DNA of 64,000 bases. Source: Pyxicephalus adspersus. Taxonomy: Eukaryota > Chordata > Amphibia > Anura > Pyxicephalidae. The DNA is taken from NCBI RefSeq assembly GCF_032062135.1, contig NC_092862.1, positions 68,879,713 to 68,943,712 of the forward strand, read 5' to 3'. Positions 1-10,310 of the stretch are shown here, in pieces. The notes under the pieces are model-generated. The model searched no databases. It saw only the letters and a program-made list of their open reading frames with translations, and had not been told where the DNA came from. A program made the translations under genes and the position numbers. Within the stretch, counting starts at the first letter, position 1. Every line of letters begins with the position of its first letter.

Positions 1-215
1 ATCTGTAAAAGACCAGCAAACTCATGCAGCTTACATCCTTATCCTTAAATCTGCCATGTCCAAGTGTTTCCAAGAGAGGAATCTAATACTTACTAGTACT
101 AGTTTGTACTGCTGTTTAAGCATTTACAAAAAGTAAGTATGTACAGAAAGATAAAAATAAATATTATGTTGAAAGACAAAAATTCCATGTCTAAACTGCA
201 TTAAATAAAAAAAAG
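1..215. other. Unassigned AT-rich DNA
   Basis: I see no coding signal or named repeat here. The stretch ends where the Tigger/mariner-like fragment begins. Confidence 0.5.
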
Positions 216-296
216 TACCTGTTCCAACTTACATACAAATTTAACTTAAGAACAAACCTACAGAACCTCATTTGTAACCTGGGGATTGCCTGTATA
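216..296. mobile_element. Fragment of Tigger/mariner-like MITE
   Basis: The stretch reads ACTTACATACAAATTTAAC, then AAGAACAAACCTACAGAACC and a GGGGATTGCCTGTAT end. I recognise this as one terminus of a widespread vertebrate Tc1/mariner (Tigger-type) non-autonomous repeat whose ends resemble ACAGGCAGTCCCCGGGTTA in the other orientation. Only one end is visible, so the copy is partial. The assignment is from memory of the family and is not confirmed by a paired end or a TA duplication. Confidence 0.4.
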
Positions 297-1206
297 TAGG
301 AGCTAGACACTGCATCTATACATGTAACAAATAATTAAGGCTTAAGGTTCTGAAAATAGTAGAGATACATGTCAAGCAGCAATTAGTAAAAAAATGTGTG
401 CTGCTGGGTAATAGATATATGAGGCAGTAGAAGTAGGAGTTATGCTATACTATATATTATACTATATTACATCTTGAGACACAATTTAAAAATTTGCTGA
501 GGTATAGCATTTTATAGTGAAGTGTAAGGCACGTTTAGGTATTATAAATAAAATGGAAAATACAGTATGTTGCTACAAATAGTGGCACAGTGTTGGTGAT
601 GGTACTATCCACAAATTATCATCACAGCTTCAGCAGTTCAAAATCATCAAAAAAACAAACCAATATTAATGTGAACAAAACACTTCAGCAATGGTGCCCC
701 CACCTTTCCAAAGTTACTTGTGCTTTGGAATGTAATTAGGTGTAGGGGTTTTGTTGCAAGTGATAGTGGTCTCCTACTTTTCCTTTTGATTGGAGGCATT
801 TTAGATTTTATAAGTTTTTGGCAGTTGGACAGTTCTAGGGTTTTACCATTGTCATCTTTTCACCTTAACTTAACATCACATAGAAGTTTAGCTAAAAATA
901 ACATGGGACCTTTTCCTGTGATCTTTGAGATTTGAATAATTTAAACCATTTTTTATTTGACAGTTCAACAGTTCCAAAGATTTTATTTTAACTTTAGGTT
1001 GATGGTAGAAGTGCTGTTGGTAAAGTCATTTGCTAGTATTATTACTGGATTGATTCATTTAGGATTTTGGACTTTTGTTGTGATAATTTGTCAAACTAAG
1101 CACCACTGTTTGAAACAATATGTAGTTGAGAGTGTATTACATTAAAAAATGCCCCAGCACATTGCACATGTGCAAAAACAGAAAACATCATGCATGCAAA
1201 ATTTTA

Positions 1207-1209
<3 letters not shown>
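297..1209. other. Unassigned AT-rich DNA
   Basis: Two short T-rich open frames (720-935 and 957-1145) encode low-complexity hydrophobic peptides with no recognisable domain. I treat them as chance. No repeat boundary is evident. Confidence 0.5.

Positions 1210-1210
<1 letters not shown>

Positions 1211-1250
<40 letters not shown>
1211..1250. repeat. (TA)n microsatellite
   Basis: About 15 perfect TA units are followed by TTTATATATA and a short GAGA-rich stretch (1255-1268). Confidence 0.95.
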
Positions 1251-1268
1251 CAGAGTGAGAGAGTGAGA

Positions 1269-2315
1269 GTCATCTTTCCAGTTACATCTGACAAAGATAT
1301 AAGTCATCTTTGCTTTTCTAGATGAACTTGATATTTTGTATCTTCTTTTATCTTAACCCCCTGGCTGCTACAAAGAATAGGCTGGCATAGCTTCTCATTG
1401 TGTCGCAGTCCCCTCTGGCTGCAAAATGATTAAAATTGTTGAAACTTTGCATAATTCCCAAGAGAAACCATTTAGCTGATTTAAGCATATCTGTTGTATC
1501 ACCAGAATCTTAAATTCAGTTGCAGTTGAACAAAGGATACATTTGCGACAAAGCAAACAGTATGTATACAGTTTTAAAAATCATTACTTGCCATTATTGC
1601 GAAATAAAATTGAGAAAGCACACAAGTCTGAGATGAATAAATTAAAGAAACCAATTGCAGAGAGTAATGATCTCTAGATAACAGTGACCCATAGATTTTA
1701 AATTCCATCAAAATGCAGATACTCCAAAGTAATGATAAGTTACTTAAAAATGTGAAATAATATGTGCCTCATAATATTTAACATTAATATGTGAATTATT
1801 ATGCCCTTTTCTTAATTGCACTTGTATTGCAAATGTTTTTACATAGATAACTTTTTGACACTTGAAAAAAAAACTTCTTGGGGCAAATATAGGAGCCGAA
1901 TTTAAAAGAAAAAAAAAACGCATAAACTTTATGCATATAGAGTCCTGGCAGATATTCAAACCTGCACCTTTTATCAACAAAAATCAAGTTTTTTTTAGTG
2001 CTAGTAAAAATACTTTGCATAGTAAGTAAGTTTTCCATCATTCCTGTCTCCAGGACAAGAGGTCAAGGGAAATCTTTCTACGGTATCAGGACACAGAAAG
2101 CTTTAATATAAAATGGTTGTTGTGCGTTTTGCTTTAGGAATATGTATAATGTTGTGGTAAGATAAAAACATTTAGTAGTTTGTGGTCCTGATGATGGGGA
2201 ATATGTATTACAATTAACTGATATAAAAATGCAATACATAAGATACTTTGTACTTTTTTTAAACACACACTTTTAAATTACTATAAGCTAATTGAATACA
2301 AACAGTTCATTTATA
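1269..2315. other. Unassigned AT-rich DNA
   Basis: Short overlapping minus-strand frames at 1744-2041 are A/T-run driven and show no domain. Nothing else is recognised up to the left target duplication of the next element. Confidence 0.5.
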
Positions 2316-2538
2316 GAAATGATTAGTGTTGATGTTCAAATTCGGGTTGTGCCTATATTTGGCCCGAATATGGCTGTTCGAATTCGGATAGACCCGACCC
2401 AAAAAACATGGAATTCGACAGCAAAAATTCGGGGGAAAAAAAGTTTAAAAAAAAAAATAAAAATTCATTTTAAGTGAATTTAATTTGTATGTGTTTTTAT
2501 TTTAACTTGGTTTTTTTTAATTTTTTACAGGTTATCCG

Positions 2539-2569
2539 ACAATGACATTATGAATCATAATGTCATTGT
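2539..2569. repeat. Perfect palindrome with 15-bp arms
   Basis: The arms ACAATGACATTATGA and TCATAATGTCATTGT are exact reverse complements separated by one A. It lies inside the hAT-type element. Confidence 0.95.
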
Positions 2570-2699
2570 GGGATTGCCGGACCGTGGGAACTTTGCAGTC
2601 ACAACTAATTTAAAGCATGTGCCTTCAATTAGCTGTAACCGCAGGCAATACAAGGGCAATAGAGGTTGAATGGAGATACTATCTCCATTCATTACCTCT

Positions 2700-3190
2700 A
2701 CTGCTCTGTGATTGGCTGAGAAATAGGAAACCCTGATGACAGCTCAAGCATCATCAGGATTTCCTTTTCCTCAGCCAATCAGGGAGCAGAGCAATCAGCG
2801 GAGCTTTACTATGCTGACAGCTCTGCTCCCCCGATTACTCCCGCAGCCCTAGAGGAGCTGTGACATGTATTACAGATACAGAACATGTCACAGCTCCTCT
2901 AGGGCTGCGGAAGCGATCAGGGGAGCAGAGCTGTCAGCATAATAAAGCTCTGCTGATTGCTCTGCTCCCTGAGGAAAGGGAAAGCCTGATGACAGCAAAG
3001 GCATCAACAGGATTTCCCTTTCCTCAGCCAATCAGGAGAGCAGAGCTGTCAGCATAGTAAAGTTCTGCTGATCGCTCTGCTCCCTGATTGGCTGAGGAAA
3101 GGGAAATCCTGATGATGCTTGAGCTGTCATCAGGATTTCCTATTTCTCAGCCAATCCCAGAGCACTAGGGATGAATGGGCACAAGTCTCC
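2700..3190. repeat. Long imperfect foldback
   Basis: The sequence folds around a centre near 2875. AGAGGAGCTGTGACATGT on the left is answered by ACATGTCACAGCTCCTCT on the right, and pairing continues outward through modules such as TCAGCCAATCAGGGAGCAGA and its complement. The right arm carries extra module copies (near 2945-3010 and 3060-3110), so the arms are also partly tandem. Such a structure could form a large cruciform or RNA hairpin. Confidence 0.85.
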
Positions 3191-3220
3191 CCATTCATAT
3201 CTAGTGCTGAATGGCTGAGA

Positions 3221-3905
3221 NNNNNNNNNNNNNNNNNNNNNNNNNNNNNNNNNNNNNNNNNNNNNNNNNNNNNNNNNNNNNNNNNNNNNNNNNNNNNNNN
3301 NNNNNNNNNNNNNNNNNNNNNNNNNNNNNNNNNNNNNNNNNNNNNNNNNNNNNNNNNNNNNNNNNNNNNNNNNNNNNNNNNNNNNNNNNNNNNNNNNNNN
3401 NNNNNNNNNNNNNNNNNNNNNNNNNNNNNNNNNNNNNNNNNNNNNNNNNNNNNNNNNNNNNNNNNNNNNNNNNNNNNNNNNNNNNNNNNNNNNNNNNNNN
3501 NNNNNNNNNNNNNNNNNNNNNNNNNNNNNNNNNNNNNNNNNNNNNNNNNNNNNNNNNNNNNNNNNNNNNNNNNNNNNNNNNNNNNNNNNNNNNNNNNNNN
3601 NNNNNNNNNNNNNNNNNNNNNNNNNNNNNNNNNNNNNNNNNNNNNNNNNNNNNNNNNNNNNNNNNNNNNNNNNNNNNNNNNNNNNNNNNNNNNNNNNNNN
3701 NNNNNNNNNNNNNNNNNNNNNNNNNNNNNNNNNNNNNNNNNNNNNNNNNNNNNNNNNNNNNNNNNNNNNNNNNNNNNNNNNNNNNNNNNNNNNNNNNNNN
3801 NNNNNNNNNNNNNNNNNNNNNNNNNNNNNNNNNNNNNNNNNNNNNNNNNNNNNNNNNNNNNNNNNNNNNNNNNNNNNNNNNNNNNNNNNNNNNNNNNNNN
3901 NNNNN
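3221..3905. other. Assembly gap (685 N)
   Basis: Undetermined bases. Open frames spanning this block have no meaning. It begins close to the end of the foldback. Confidence 1.
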
Positions 3906-4001
3906 GCACAATATGATTGTTCAAGTATAATCGTGCATAATCGTTGATCGGTCGTAATCGTTCATTTTCTAACAATAATTATTGGAAGTGTGTACCTAGC
4001 T
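3906..4001 (-). mobile_element. End of Harbinger-like MITE
   Basis: The reverse complement starts GCTAGGTACACAC and continues AATTATTGTTAGAAAATGAA. This matches the left end of the complete 424-bp element at 21530-21953. The rest of the copy lies in the assembly gap. Confidence 0.65.
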
Positions 4002-4070
4002 TTAGCCTAATTTTGATGTGACAGGTGCTCTTTAATCTTCATGTGAAGTGAAGGGGTATGTAATAGTGTT

Positions 4071-4240
4071 ATGTATCTTTTTATAATGTATTTTTTATGT
4101 ATCCTTTTACAATGTATCTTTTTACAATGTATCTTTTTATGTATCCTTTTATAATGTATCCTTTTACAATGTATCCTTTTACAATGTATCTTTTTACAAT
4201 GTATCTTTTTATGTATCCTTTTATAATGTATCTTTTTACA
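4071..4240. repeat. 15/11-12-bp minisatellite
   Basis: About 12 consecutive units of TGTATCYTTTTAYAA (15 bp) alternate irregularly with shortened 11-12-bp units of the TGTATCTTTTTA type. Minus-strand frames here read as repetitive KKIHCKRIH or KRYIVKGYI peptides. These are by-products of the repeat and not a protein gene. Confidence 0.95.
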
Positions 4241-4414
4241 TCTGTTTGGAGGCTGTAGAAGCTGTACACAGTGCTGAAACAAACCCGAATTTTTCCTCCT
4301 ATTGACTTTAATGGTGTTCGACTTTGACATTCGACCACCCAAATAATTTTGCTCTATTCGAGCGAATAGCTGACGAATCGAATAGTGAGCTATTCGACCA
4401 ACCCTAGAAATGAT

Positions 4415-5626
4415 CTATTGCTATTGGGGATTACATTAGAAAAATTATTACTATAAAGTCGGGTTTATGTGGACACATTACCCAGATAGTAACATTTTTA
4501 AAAGTTTAGCATTATATTTACAGTCACTGCTACAGATCACTGTAAAATTATCTGTTGTAGGATAGGAAGCTTTGGGGCTGAAACCAGTGCTCGTCCCTAG
4601 CTGTTCTTTTGACATTCAGGGGTTTTAAAGATAAACACCTTTGCGATTTGCAAAGGTTGTCAAGTCCTGGTGTCATCTTATAATAGCTCTGGGAACAATA
4701 GGCTGTTGTCACAGAACAATTTTAAAATAGCATCTTGCACTAAGATGATTAAGAACATTCCTTTGTCTTCAAATAATTTTAATTGAGCAAAATTTATAAT
4801 GAGCTTTATAGCGCAGTGATTTATTTATTTATTTTTGCCATTCCTGATTTTTTTCAATGTCATTTATCTATTGGCTTCACTACTGGGAGTCACTCACCTG
4901 GAATAATCATGAAGGTCAGGAGATCTCACTTTACTGGAAAATGTATTATTTTTATTACCCATAGATTGTTAAACTTTGCCTCTGACTGTTCATCATACAT
5001 ATTTACATTTTTACATATTTACATTAAAATCCCTTTTTATTGCTTTTTGCCCCTTTATGGGCTTTGTCTCAAAATCTTTAGCACTAAACTTGATCCAGCA
5101 TCATAATTTTGGGTAAAATAGCAGTTTTTCTTTTTAAAAATAGTAGGCTTGCTAAATGTTTTTTATTCATGGCAACCCCTATATTTATGACAGTTTATTT
5201 TAAGAAATAGTCTGCTATTTTTTATGCTAAACCTAAAGCTGCACATTTAGACCTCATTCACATAGATAGAAATGGCCCATTGCCCCCCAGAAAAAATGGG
5301 ATGGTTTACCATGGATGCATGGTGCATTGTGAGCTGCAGTTATGCCACCATGTAACTTGTGGTTGATGCTATTGAGTCAAAAGGTTGTTAAGGTATATGT
5401 CAAATCAATATTTTTAGCAAAGAATAGAATGTGTAAGAATTAGTTTCTCTCTCTGGTCTTTAAAGCTATGTGGCACTTAATTTCTTGAGAGCTGCCCTTA
5501 TATCCTGTCACACTGACAATGTTTTATCAGACAGGAAGTGAGCAAGGAAAAAATTCAGACAACAAATTAAAAACAGACAACAATTCCAAACCTACAAACC
5601 TTCTGGGCATTATATTTTGAAATGTT
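4415..5626. other. Unassigned AT-rich DNA
   Basis: A 107-codon frame at 4783-5106 has no recognisable domain and AT-driven composition. I see no repeat boundary until the long-TIR hAT element starts. Confidence 0.5.
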
Positions 5627-6164
5627 TAGGGATGAGCGAGAAGGCCTCTGACAGTCTGGCAAAAATTTCCCTGAACATCCAATGGGTCCGCGAAATTTCA
5701 GCGAACCGATTTCACGAATTCTATTAAAGTCAATAGGCCAACTTCAAACATTATTACAAAAAGCCCCTATACATGTTAGAACCACCAAATTTGCTAGGTA
5801 TATGAAGGAGAATAGTGGCAACAAGGGAAAAATAGGTTCCAAAAGACCCTGTGGTTTTCCAGAAAATGGCAGGTAAAGTGAAAGCAGGCAACTAGGATTT
5901 TTGCTTGATGGATAGCGTACAGAAGGCAGCATAAACATTAGGACATTGAGAAAGGGTGGCACACCGTGTAAACTCAACCCACTAGCAGCAGTCTCTGCCG
6001 TCAAACAGCAGAAGACCGCATTGCTAGCTGGCATCATGACCTGAATGCCATATGTTAGGAATGCCACCAATAGGTTGTGGAGAAGTAGCGCAGTGACATT
6101 AGGCAAAAGGATGGAGGACCAGAGACGGAGCGTGGGTCAGCGAGGGAAGTAGCAGTGTGTATGT

Positions 6165-6475
6165 ATCTCCAGGGAGACTGCATTGGTAAGTGTCGTAGAG
6201 AGCTGGGTGAAGTGCATCGTCAATGCCACCCAGAAGTGTGTAATACAATTTTAGTGAATGGCGTACTGACAGGCTGCTGCAGCAGCAGCAGGAGGATGCA
6301 GTGGGCCCTAGGACGGAGCGCGGACTGCATTGGTAGCTGGCATTGAGAGCTGGGTGTAATGCATTGTCAGTGCCACCCAGAAGTGTGTAATACAATTTTA
6401 GTGAATAGAGTACTGACAGGCCGCTGCAGCAGCAGCAGGAGGAGGCGGTGGGCCCTAAGACAGAGCGTGGAACAC
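6165..6475 (+). repeat. Subterminal repeats, left arm
   Basis: Two tandem copies of a 130-160-bp unit. Landmarks are GACTGCATTGGTA, AGCTGGGTG, CAATGCCACCCAGAAGTGTG, TTTTAGTGAAT, a GCAGCAGCAGGAGG run and GGGCCCTA. Further copies lie at 6890-7075 in the same orientation and at 9390-9665 inverted. Repeated subterminal motifs in hAT elements often bind transposase; that role is inferred here. Confidence 0.8.
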
Positions 6476-6891
6476 TTTGGCATTAGTGAAAGCCTCTGGT
6501 ATTCATCGCAAAAATTTAATCGAACTTCCAGTGGTTCCGTGAAATTTCGGCAAAACCATCGTAAGAGGAAATGAAAACAGGAGGATTCCCATGGCTGCTT
6601 CCTGTTTTACGATCACCGGGGCACTGGAGGTTAATTAAATGTATCATTTGTAACAGATACTTATATTACAATGCCAGGAGGTTCTCCTGTGCTGGGCATC
6701 TTCTAAATGATTGCAGCTGTGGCTGCATTCTTTGAGAAGAGTGTGCGATCCTCGGGGCACTAGAGGTTAATTAACCTCTAGTACCCGGGGATCGCAGAAG
6801 ATTTCCTGGAAATCCTCCTGTTCGGCGAGAGCTCGACCTCTCAGAATCAGAAGGCCATTCTTGCTTATATTTTCGATAAGCAAGAAAGGCC
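6476..6891. mobile_element. Nested TAGGGATGAGC-family hAT MITE
   Basis: The stretch interrupts the subterminal repeats. It starts with a diverged version of the family end (GCCTCTGGTATTCATCGC, then AACTTCCAGTGGTTCCGTG) and contains the palindrome GCACTAGAGGTTAATTAACC and related CTCTAGT motifs. It ends in a hairpin (6853-6891) whose arms are GGCCATTCTTGCTTAT and ATAAGCAAGAAAGGCC. The order of modules matches the element at 42047-42587. Exact ends are uncertain. Confidence 0.6.
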
Positions 6892-7075
6892 TGTAGTGCA
6901 TCGTCAATGACACCCAGAAGTGTGTAATACAATTTTAGTAAATAGAGTACTGACAGGCGGCAGCAACAGCAGGAGGAAGAGGCGGTGAGCCCGAGAAGGA
7001 ACGAGGCTCGCATAGGTAACTGGCCTCTACAGCTGGGTGTGGTCCATTGTCAATGCCACCCAGAATTTCGAGATA
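6890..7075 (+). repeat. Subterminal repeats, displaced copies
   Basis: One and a half further units of the left-arm repeat resume directly after the nested MITE, with CACCCAGAAGTGTGTAATAC, TTTTAGTAAATAGAGTACTG and AGCTGGGTGTGGTCCATTG. Confidence 0.75.
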
Positions 7076-7424
7076 CAAATCTCTGAAATTGGTGATTAAA
7101 CGTAGAAGGGCCAGACCAAGATGTTTTGTGCCCCAGCACTGTTGCTGTGGTCTGTGGTGCCAGAGCATTGGGAAGTTAGATGATATTGCTAGTATGCATC
7201 ATGAAGTGATGACATGAATGCCAGCCCTCAATCTTACAATTCTAACCTGAAAAATTCGGCAATGGTACCTATCAATGTGGCAGTATTGGGGGTTTTCATC
7301 AGAAGTTTGTTGGGCTCCGAGAAGTGTGGGTTCACAGAGGCATCTTAGTTGATCAGTGAATCCTTGTGTCAGTCAATCAGTGACATCTGCAGTGGGGCTA
7401 TGATAGTTGTTAGTAACCCACCTT

Positions 7425-8960
7425 TCATTCATTTTCAAAAAGGTGAGGTGATTGACATTTTCCTGCGACAGTCCTGATTGGTTGTTTGTGACCACTCTGC
7501 CAGGATGGATGCAGGGCATGAATGAAGCTTGATGGCATAGATTTCATGCCTGTTAAATCAAAAATTAATGGCGTCACTACTGTCAGGACAGGCATCCCCC
7601 TCAAGCCTGCTGTCGTCAACACCACCTTCACCAGCCAGAAAAGAGCCAACGTAATCGTGCACCATGAGCTTCATGCGTTCTCGATGGTTATGGCCCCGCA
7701 CTTCTCTTGTTTGAGGTGGCCACATCAGGTTTCGCCAGGCATCCAGAAAATCCCCACTGCCTTGGTCTAGACTTTTGGATGTGTGCGGCCTGCTGCCACT
7801 ACTGCTGCTGTTGCCTCTACAGGAGGATACGGTGGAGGCAGTGTCCACCTGAGCTCCCTGTGTGGAATGTGGTGGGGAAAACTCCTCACACAGCCAGTGG
7901 CATATAAGTCTGCTCAGGCAGGTCACAATTTCTTTCTCTTGCACCGGGTTTCGGTAGAAACTGTGACATTTTGTCTTTGTAGCAGTGATCCAGAAGGGTG
8001 GCCAGCCAGTAATCATCCCAGTTTTTCATGCTGCGAATGCAGGGGTCCCTCCGTAGGCATCACAACATGTGGACACACATATGAAGGTGGGTTTCCCTGG
8101 GCTGATCCTCCTCCTGTCCCTCAGTCCCTGTCCCTCAGGTGCCAAAACATCTTCTTCCTCATCACCGACCTTCTCCTGTTCAAGCTGGAGCATTTCTTGT
8201 TGTTCCATCATCTCCATGCACTGCGCTGACCACATTGTGGATGGCTAGCTTTTGCTTACAGAGAGCATGTGCAGGGTGGAGTTCCGTCTAGTCACAGTGT
8301 CACAAAACAGTCTATGCAGTGGCAGCCTCTGTTGGCACTGGATCTTGCAAAGCACTGCGGCGGCAGTAGGGGATCAACGGACATGGCTGCAGATGGAGCG
8401 AGCCTGTCTCAGTAAGTCCTCCGGTCCTGGGTAAGTGCAGAGGAACTTCTGCATCGCCAGGTTCAGTACGTGCAAAAAGCAGGGCACATGTGTTATGCGG
8501 CACATGCGCAGAGCGGCCACAAGGTTGGCCCCATTGTCGCATGCTACGTTGCCTGTTTTGAGCTGGGAGCATGTCAGCCAAGCCTCAACCTCTCTGTGCA
8601 AAACAGACAAGAGTTCTTTGGCGGTGTTACTTTTCTCCCCCAAAGACACCAGTTTCAGCATTGCCTGGCAACGCGTGTGCTTGAGGGAGCTGTAGTGGCT
8701 TAACCACAGTGTCTTTCGCTGCTGGCCTTTCAGGAGGATTGTCGAAAAGAGAGGGGTTAACGGTAAAAGGAATGCAGGAGGATGATGGAGAGGACTGGGG
8801 TGGCCCATGCTTTCCCACCACACCCCTCGGCGGAGGTACCGAGTGCTGTAATGCCTCTTGCAGTCTACTGCCACTGAGCTATGCAAGGCCACCCAGTGAG
8901 CAGTGAAGGACAAGTAGCGTTCCACTCCGAGTCCACAGTGCTGTGCGGCAGTAGCTGCAT
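7425..8960 (-). pseudogene. hAT transposase relic
   Basis: The minus strand carries a decayed hAT transposase, read in several frames. From the N-terminal side: a YLSFTAHWV segment (near 8900) resembling the beta-strand before the first catalytic block; CDNGANLVAALR followed by HVPCFLHVLNLAMQKFL (near 8420-8545), typical of hAT DDE domains; then LATLLDHCYKDKM (7966-8006), matching the hAT 'LDPRYK' motif. The segment below 7900 keeps only a loose resemblance to the C-terminal dimerisation region. Several stops and frame changes separate the pieces, and the N-terminal zinc-finger part is missing or replaced by repeats at 9000-9390. The relic sits inside the long-TIR element, which suggests it was that element's own transposase. 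It cannot be functional as it stands. Confidence 0.8.
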
Positions 8961-9107
8961 GGCCAATAGTTTGGCTAGACGTGAATTGAGTTCAATTACT
9001 CTTTTGTTGGTTGGGCCCATAGCCTGATGCCGCAGAACTGTGGTAGAATGGGCTGAAGGGACTGGGAGCTAAGGGAGCTGAAGGGGTCACTGGAGTAGCC
9101 AACTTGC

Positions 9108-9175
9108 GGTGACAAACGTCGTTTGACGCCACAAAACCTGTGGCGACAAACGTCGTTTGACGCCACAAAACCTGC
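9108..9175. repeat. 34-bp unit repeated twice
   Basis: Two adjacent copies with landmarks GACAAACGTCGTTTGACGCC and ACAAAACCTG. Each contains the small palindrome CAAACGTCGTTTG. They lie inside the hAT element upstream of its transposase relic. Confidence 0.9.
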
Positions 9176-9204
9176 GGCCAGAAAAAATAAAGATATTTAA
9201 CTAT

Positions 9205-9390
9205 GAGTGCACCTGCTATCTATCAAAACAGACAGAAACATTTCTGTATTTCTCTCAAAAAAATACAGATAATTTATTCAGATAGCACTTGCTATCTATC
9301 AAAAAAGCCAGAAAAATGTTTGTATTAATCTAAAAAAAAAAAAAAAAGAAGTTTTATTCTGATCCCACGTGCTATCTATCAAAAAAGGCC
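9205..9390. repeat. Three copies of a CTATCTATCAAAA module
   Basis: GCACCTGCTATCTATCAAAA-like sequence recurs near 9209, 9286 and 9366, each copy followed by an A-rich stretch. The period is roughly 75-85 bp. It is interior sequence of the hAT element. Confidence 0.75.
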
Positions 9391-9665
9391 CACCGCCTCC
9401 TCCTAGTGCTGCGTCTGCTGCTGCCTGTCAGTACTCAATTCACTAAAATTCTATACTTCTGGGTGGCATTGATGATGCACTACACCCAGCTCCAGATGCC
9501 AGTTACCAATGCGGTCCACGCTCCATCTCAGGGCCCACCGCCTTCTCCTCATGCTGTTGCTGCTGCTGTCTGTCCAGTTCACCATTCACTAAAATTCTAC
9601 ACTTTTGGGTGGCATTGACAATGCACTACACCCAGCTCTTCATGACTCTTACCAATGCGGTCTCC
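9390..9665 (-). repeat. Subterminal repeats, right arm
   Basis: Two copies of the subterminal unit in inverted orientation relative to 6165-6475. Landmarks are CACTAAAATTCTA, TGGGTGGCATTGA, GCACTACACCCAGCTC and ACCAATGCGGTC. Confidence 0.8.
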
Positions 9666-9825
9666 CTGGCGATAGCTGACCATAGGCCACACGCTCCTAC
9701 TGCTCTCACTGACACTCCGTCTCTGATCCTCTATCCTTGCCTACTGTCACCGCAATACTTGTCCACATCTTTATAGGTGTCATTCCTAACACATGTCATG
9801 CAGGTCATTATGCCAGCTAGCAATT

Positions 9826-9905
9826 ATAATATTATTAAACAGGATTTATATAGCCTCACGATATTATGCAGCTATGTAAATTCAATAGGGGTGCATACAT
9901 TAAAT
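9826..9905 (+). repeat. (ATT)n-GGATTTATATAG dispersed repeat, partial
   Basis: ATTATTAAACAGGATTTATATAGCC, shown here in two parts as ATTATTAAACAGG and ATTTATATAGCC, is followed by a diverged GCAGCTATGTAAATTCAATAGG. This is the family seen at 49805 and 52956. It interrupts the right arm of the long-TIR hAT element. Confidence 0.7.
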
Positions 9906-10310
9906 AGCAACGTGTTGTCCTCCTGTTTTGATGGCAGAGACTGTTGCTAGTGGGTTGAGTTCACCCTTTCTCAATGTCCTAATGTTTATGCTGCCTTCTG
10001 TACTCTGTCCATCACGCAAAAATCCTATTTGCCTGCTGTCACTTTGCCTGTCATTTTCTGGAAAACCACAAGGTCTTTTGGAACTTTTGTATTTTTTCCT
10101 TGTTGCTACTGTTCTCCTACCCTTGTCTTGCAAATTTAGTGGTTCTAACATGAATAGGGGCTTAGCTATTAATGTTTAAAGTCGGCCCATTGACTTTATT
10201 GTATTTCGCGAAATCGTTTCGCCGAAATTTCGTGAACCCACTGGAAGTTTGAGGAAAAATTCATGAAACTGTCAGAGGCCTTCTTGCTCATTCATAGTCA
10301 TCACATGAAA

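Larger units (their letters stand above)
2316..4414. mobile_element. hAT-type non-autonomous element with 8-bp TSD
   Basis: An identical 8-bp direct repeat, GAAATGAT, sits at 2316-2323 and 4407-4414. The intervening 2,083 bp begin TAGTGTTGATG and end with the reverse complement of TAGGGTTGGTC, so short inverted termini lie immediately inside the duplications. An 8-bp target duplication with TAGGG-like ends is typical of hAT transposons. No transposase is readable in the sequenced part. The interior holds a 15-bp-arm palindrome, a roughly 490-bp foldback, an assembly gap, the end of another element and a minisatellite. A second insertion probably lies partly inside the gap. Confidence 0.85.
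5627..10296 (-). mobile_element. hAT element with about 0.8-kb inverted repeats
   Basis: The left end begins TAGGGATGAGCGAGAAGGCC and the right end is the reverse complement of TATGAATGAGCAAGAAGGCC. The similarity continues far inward. Both ends share an AAGTCAATRGGCC block, a CCTRTGGTTTTCCAGAAAAT block and a GCATAAACATTAGGACATTG block, followed by 130-160-bp subterminal repeats. The arms are about 5627-6465 and 9390-10296. A minus-strand hAT transposase relic lies between them, so the copy was probably once autonomous. The flanking 8-mers (GAAATGTT and GTCATCAC) do not match, so I see no target duplication. Inverted repeats this long are unusual for hAT elements. Confidence 0.8.

Noticed and set aside
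3119..3975. Long open frames on both strands across 3119-3975
   Set aside because: They run through 685 undetermined bases and have no sequence content.
4007..4342. Lysine/isoleucine-rich 111-codon frame
   Set aside because: It is a direct reading of the 15/11-12-bp minisatellite and the ends of a hAT-type element.
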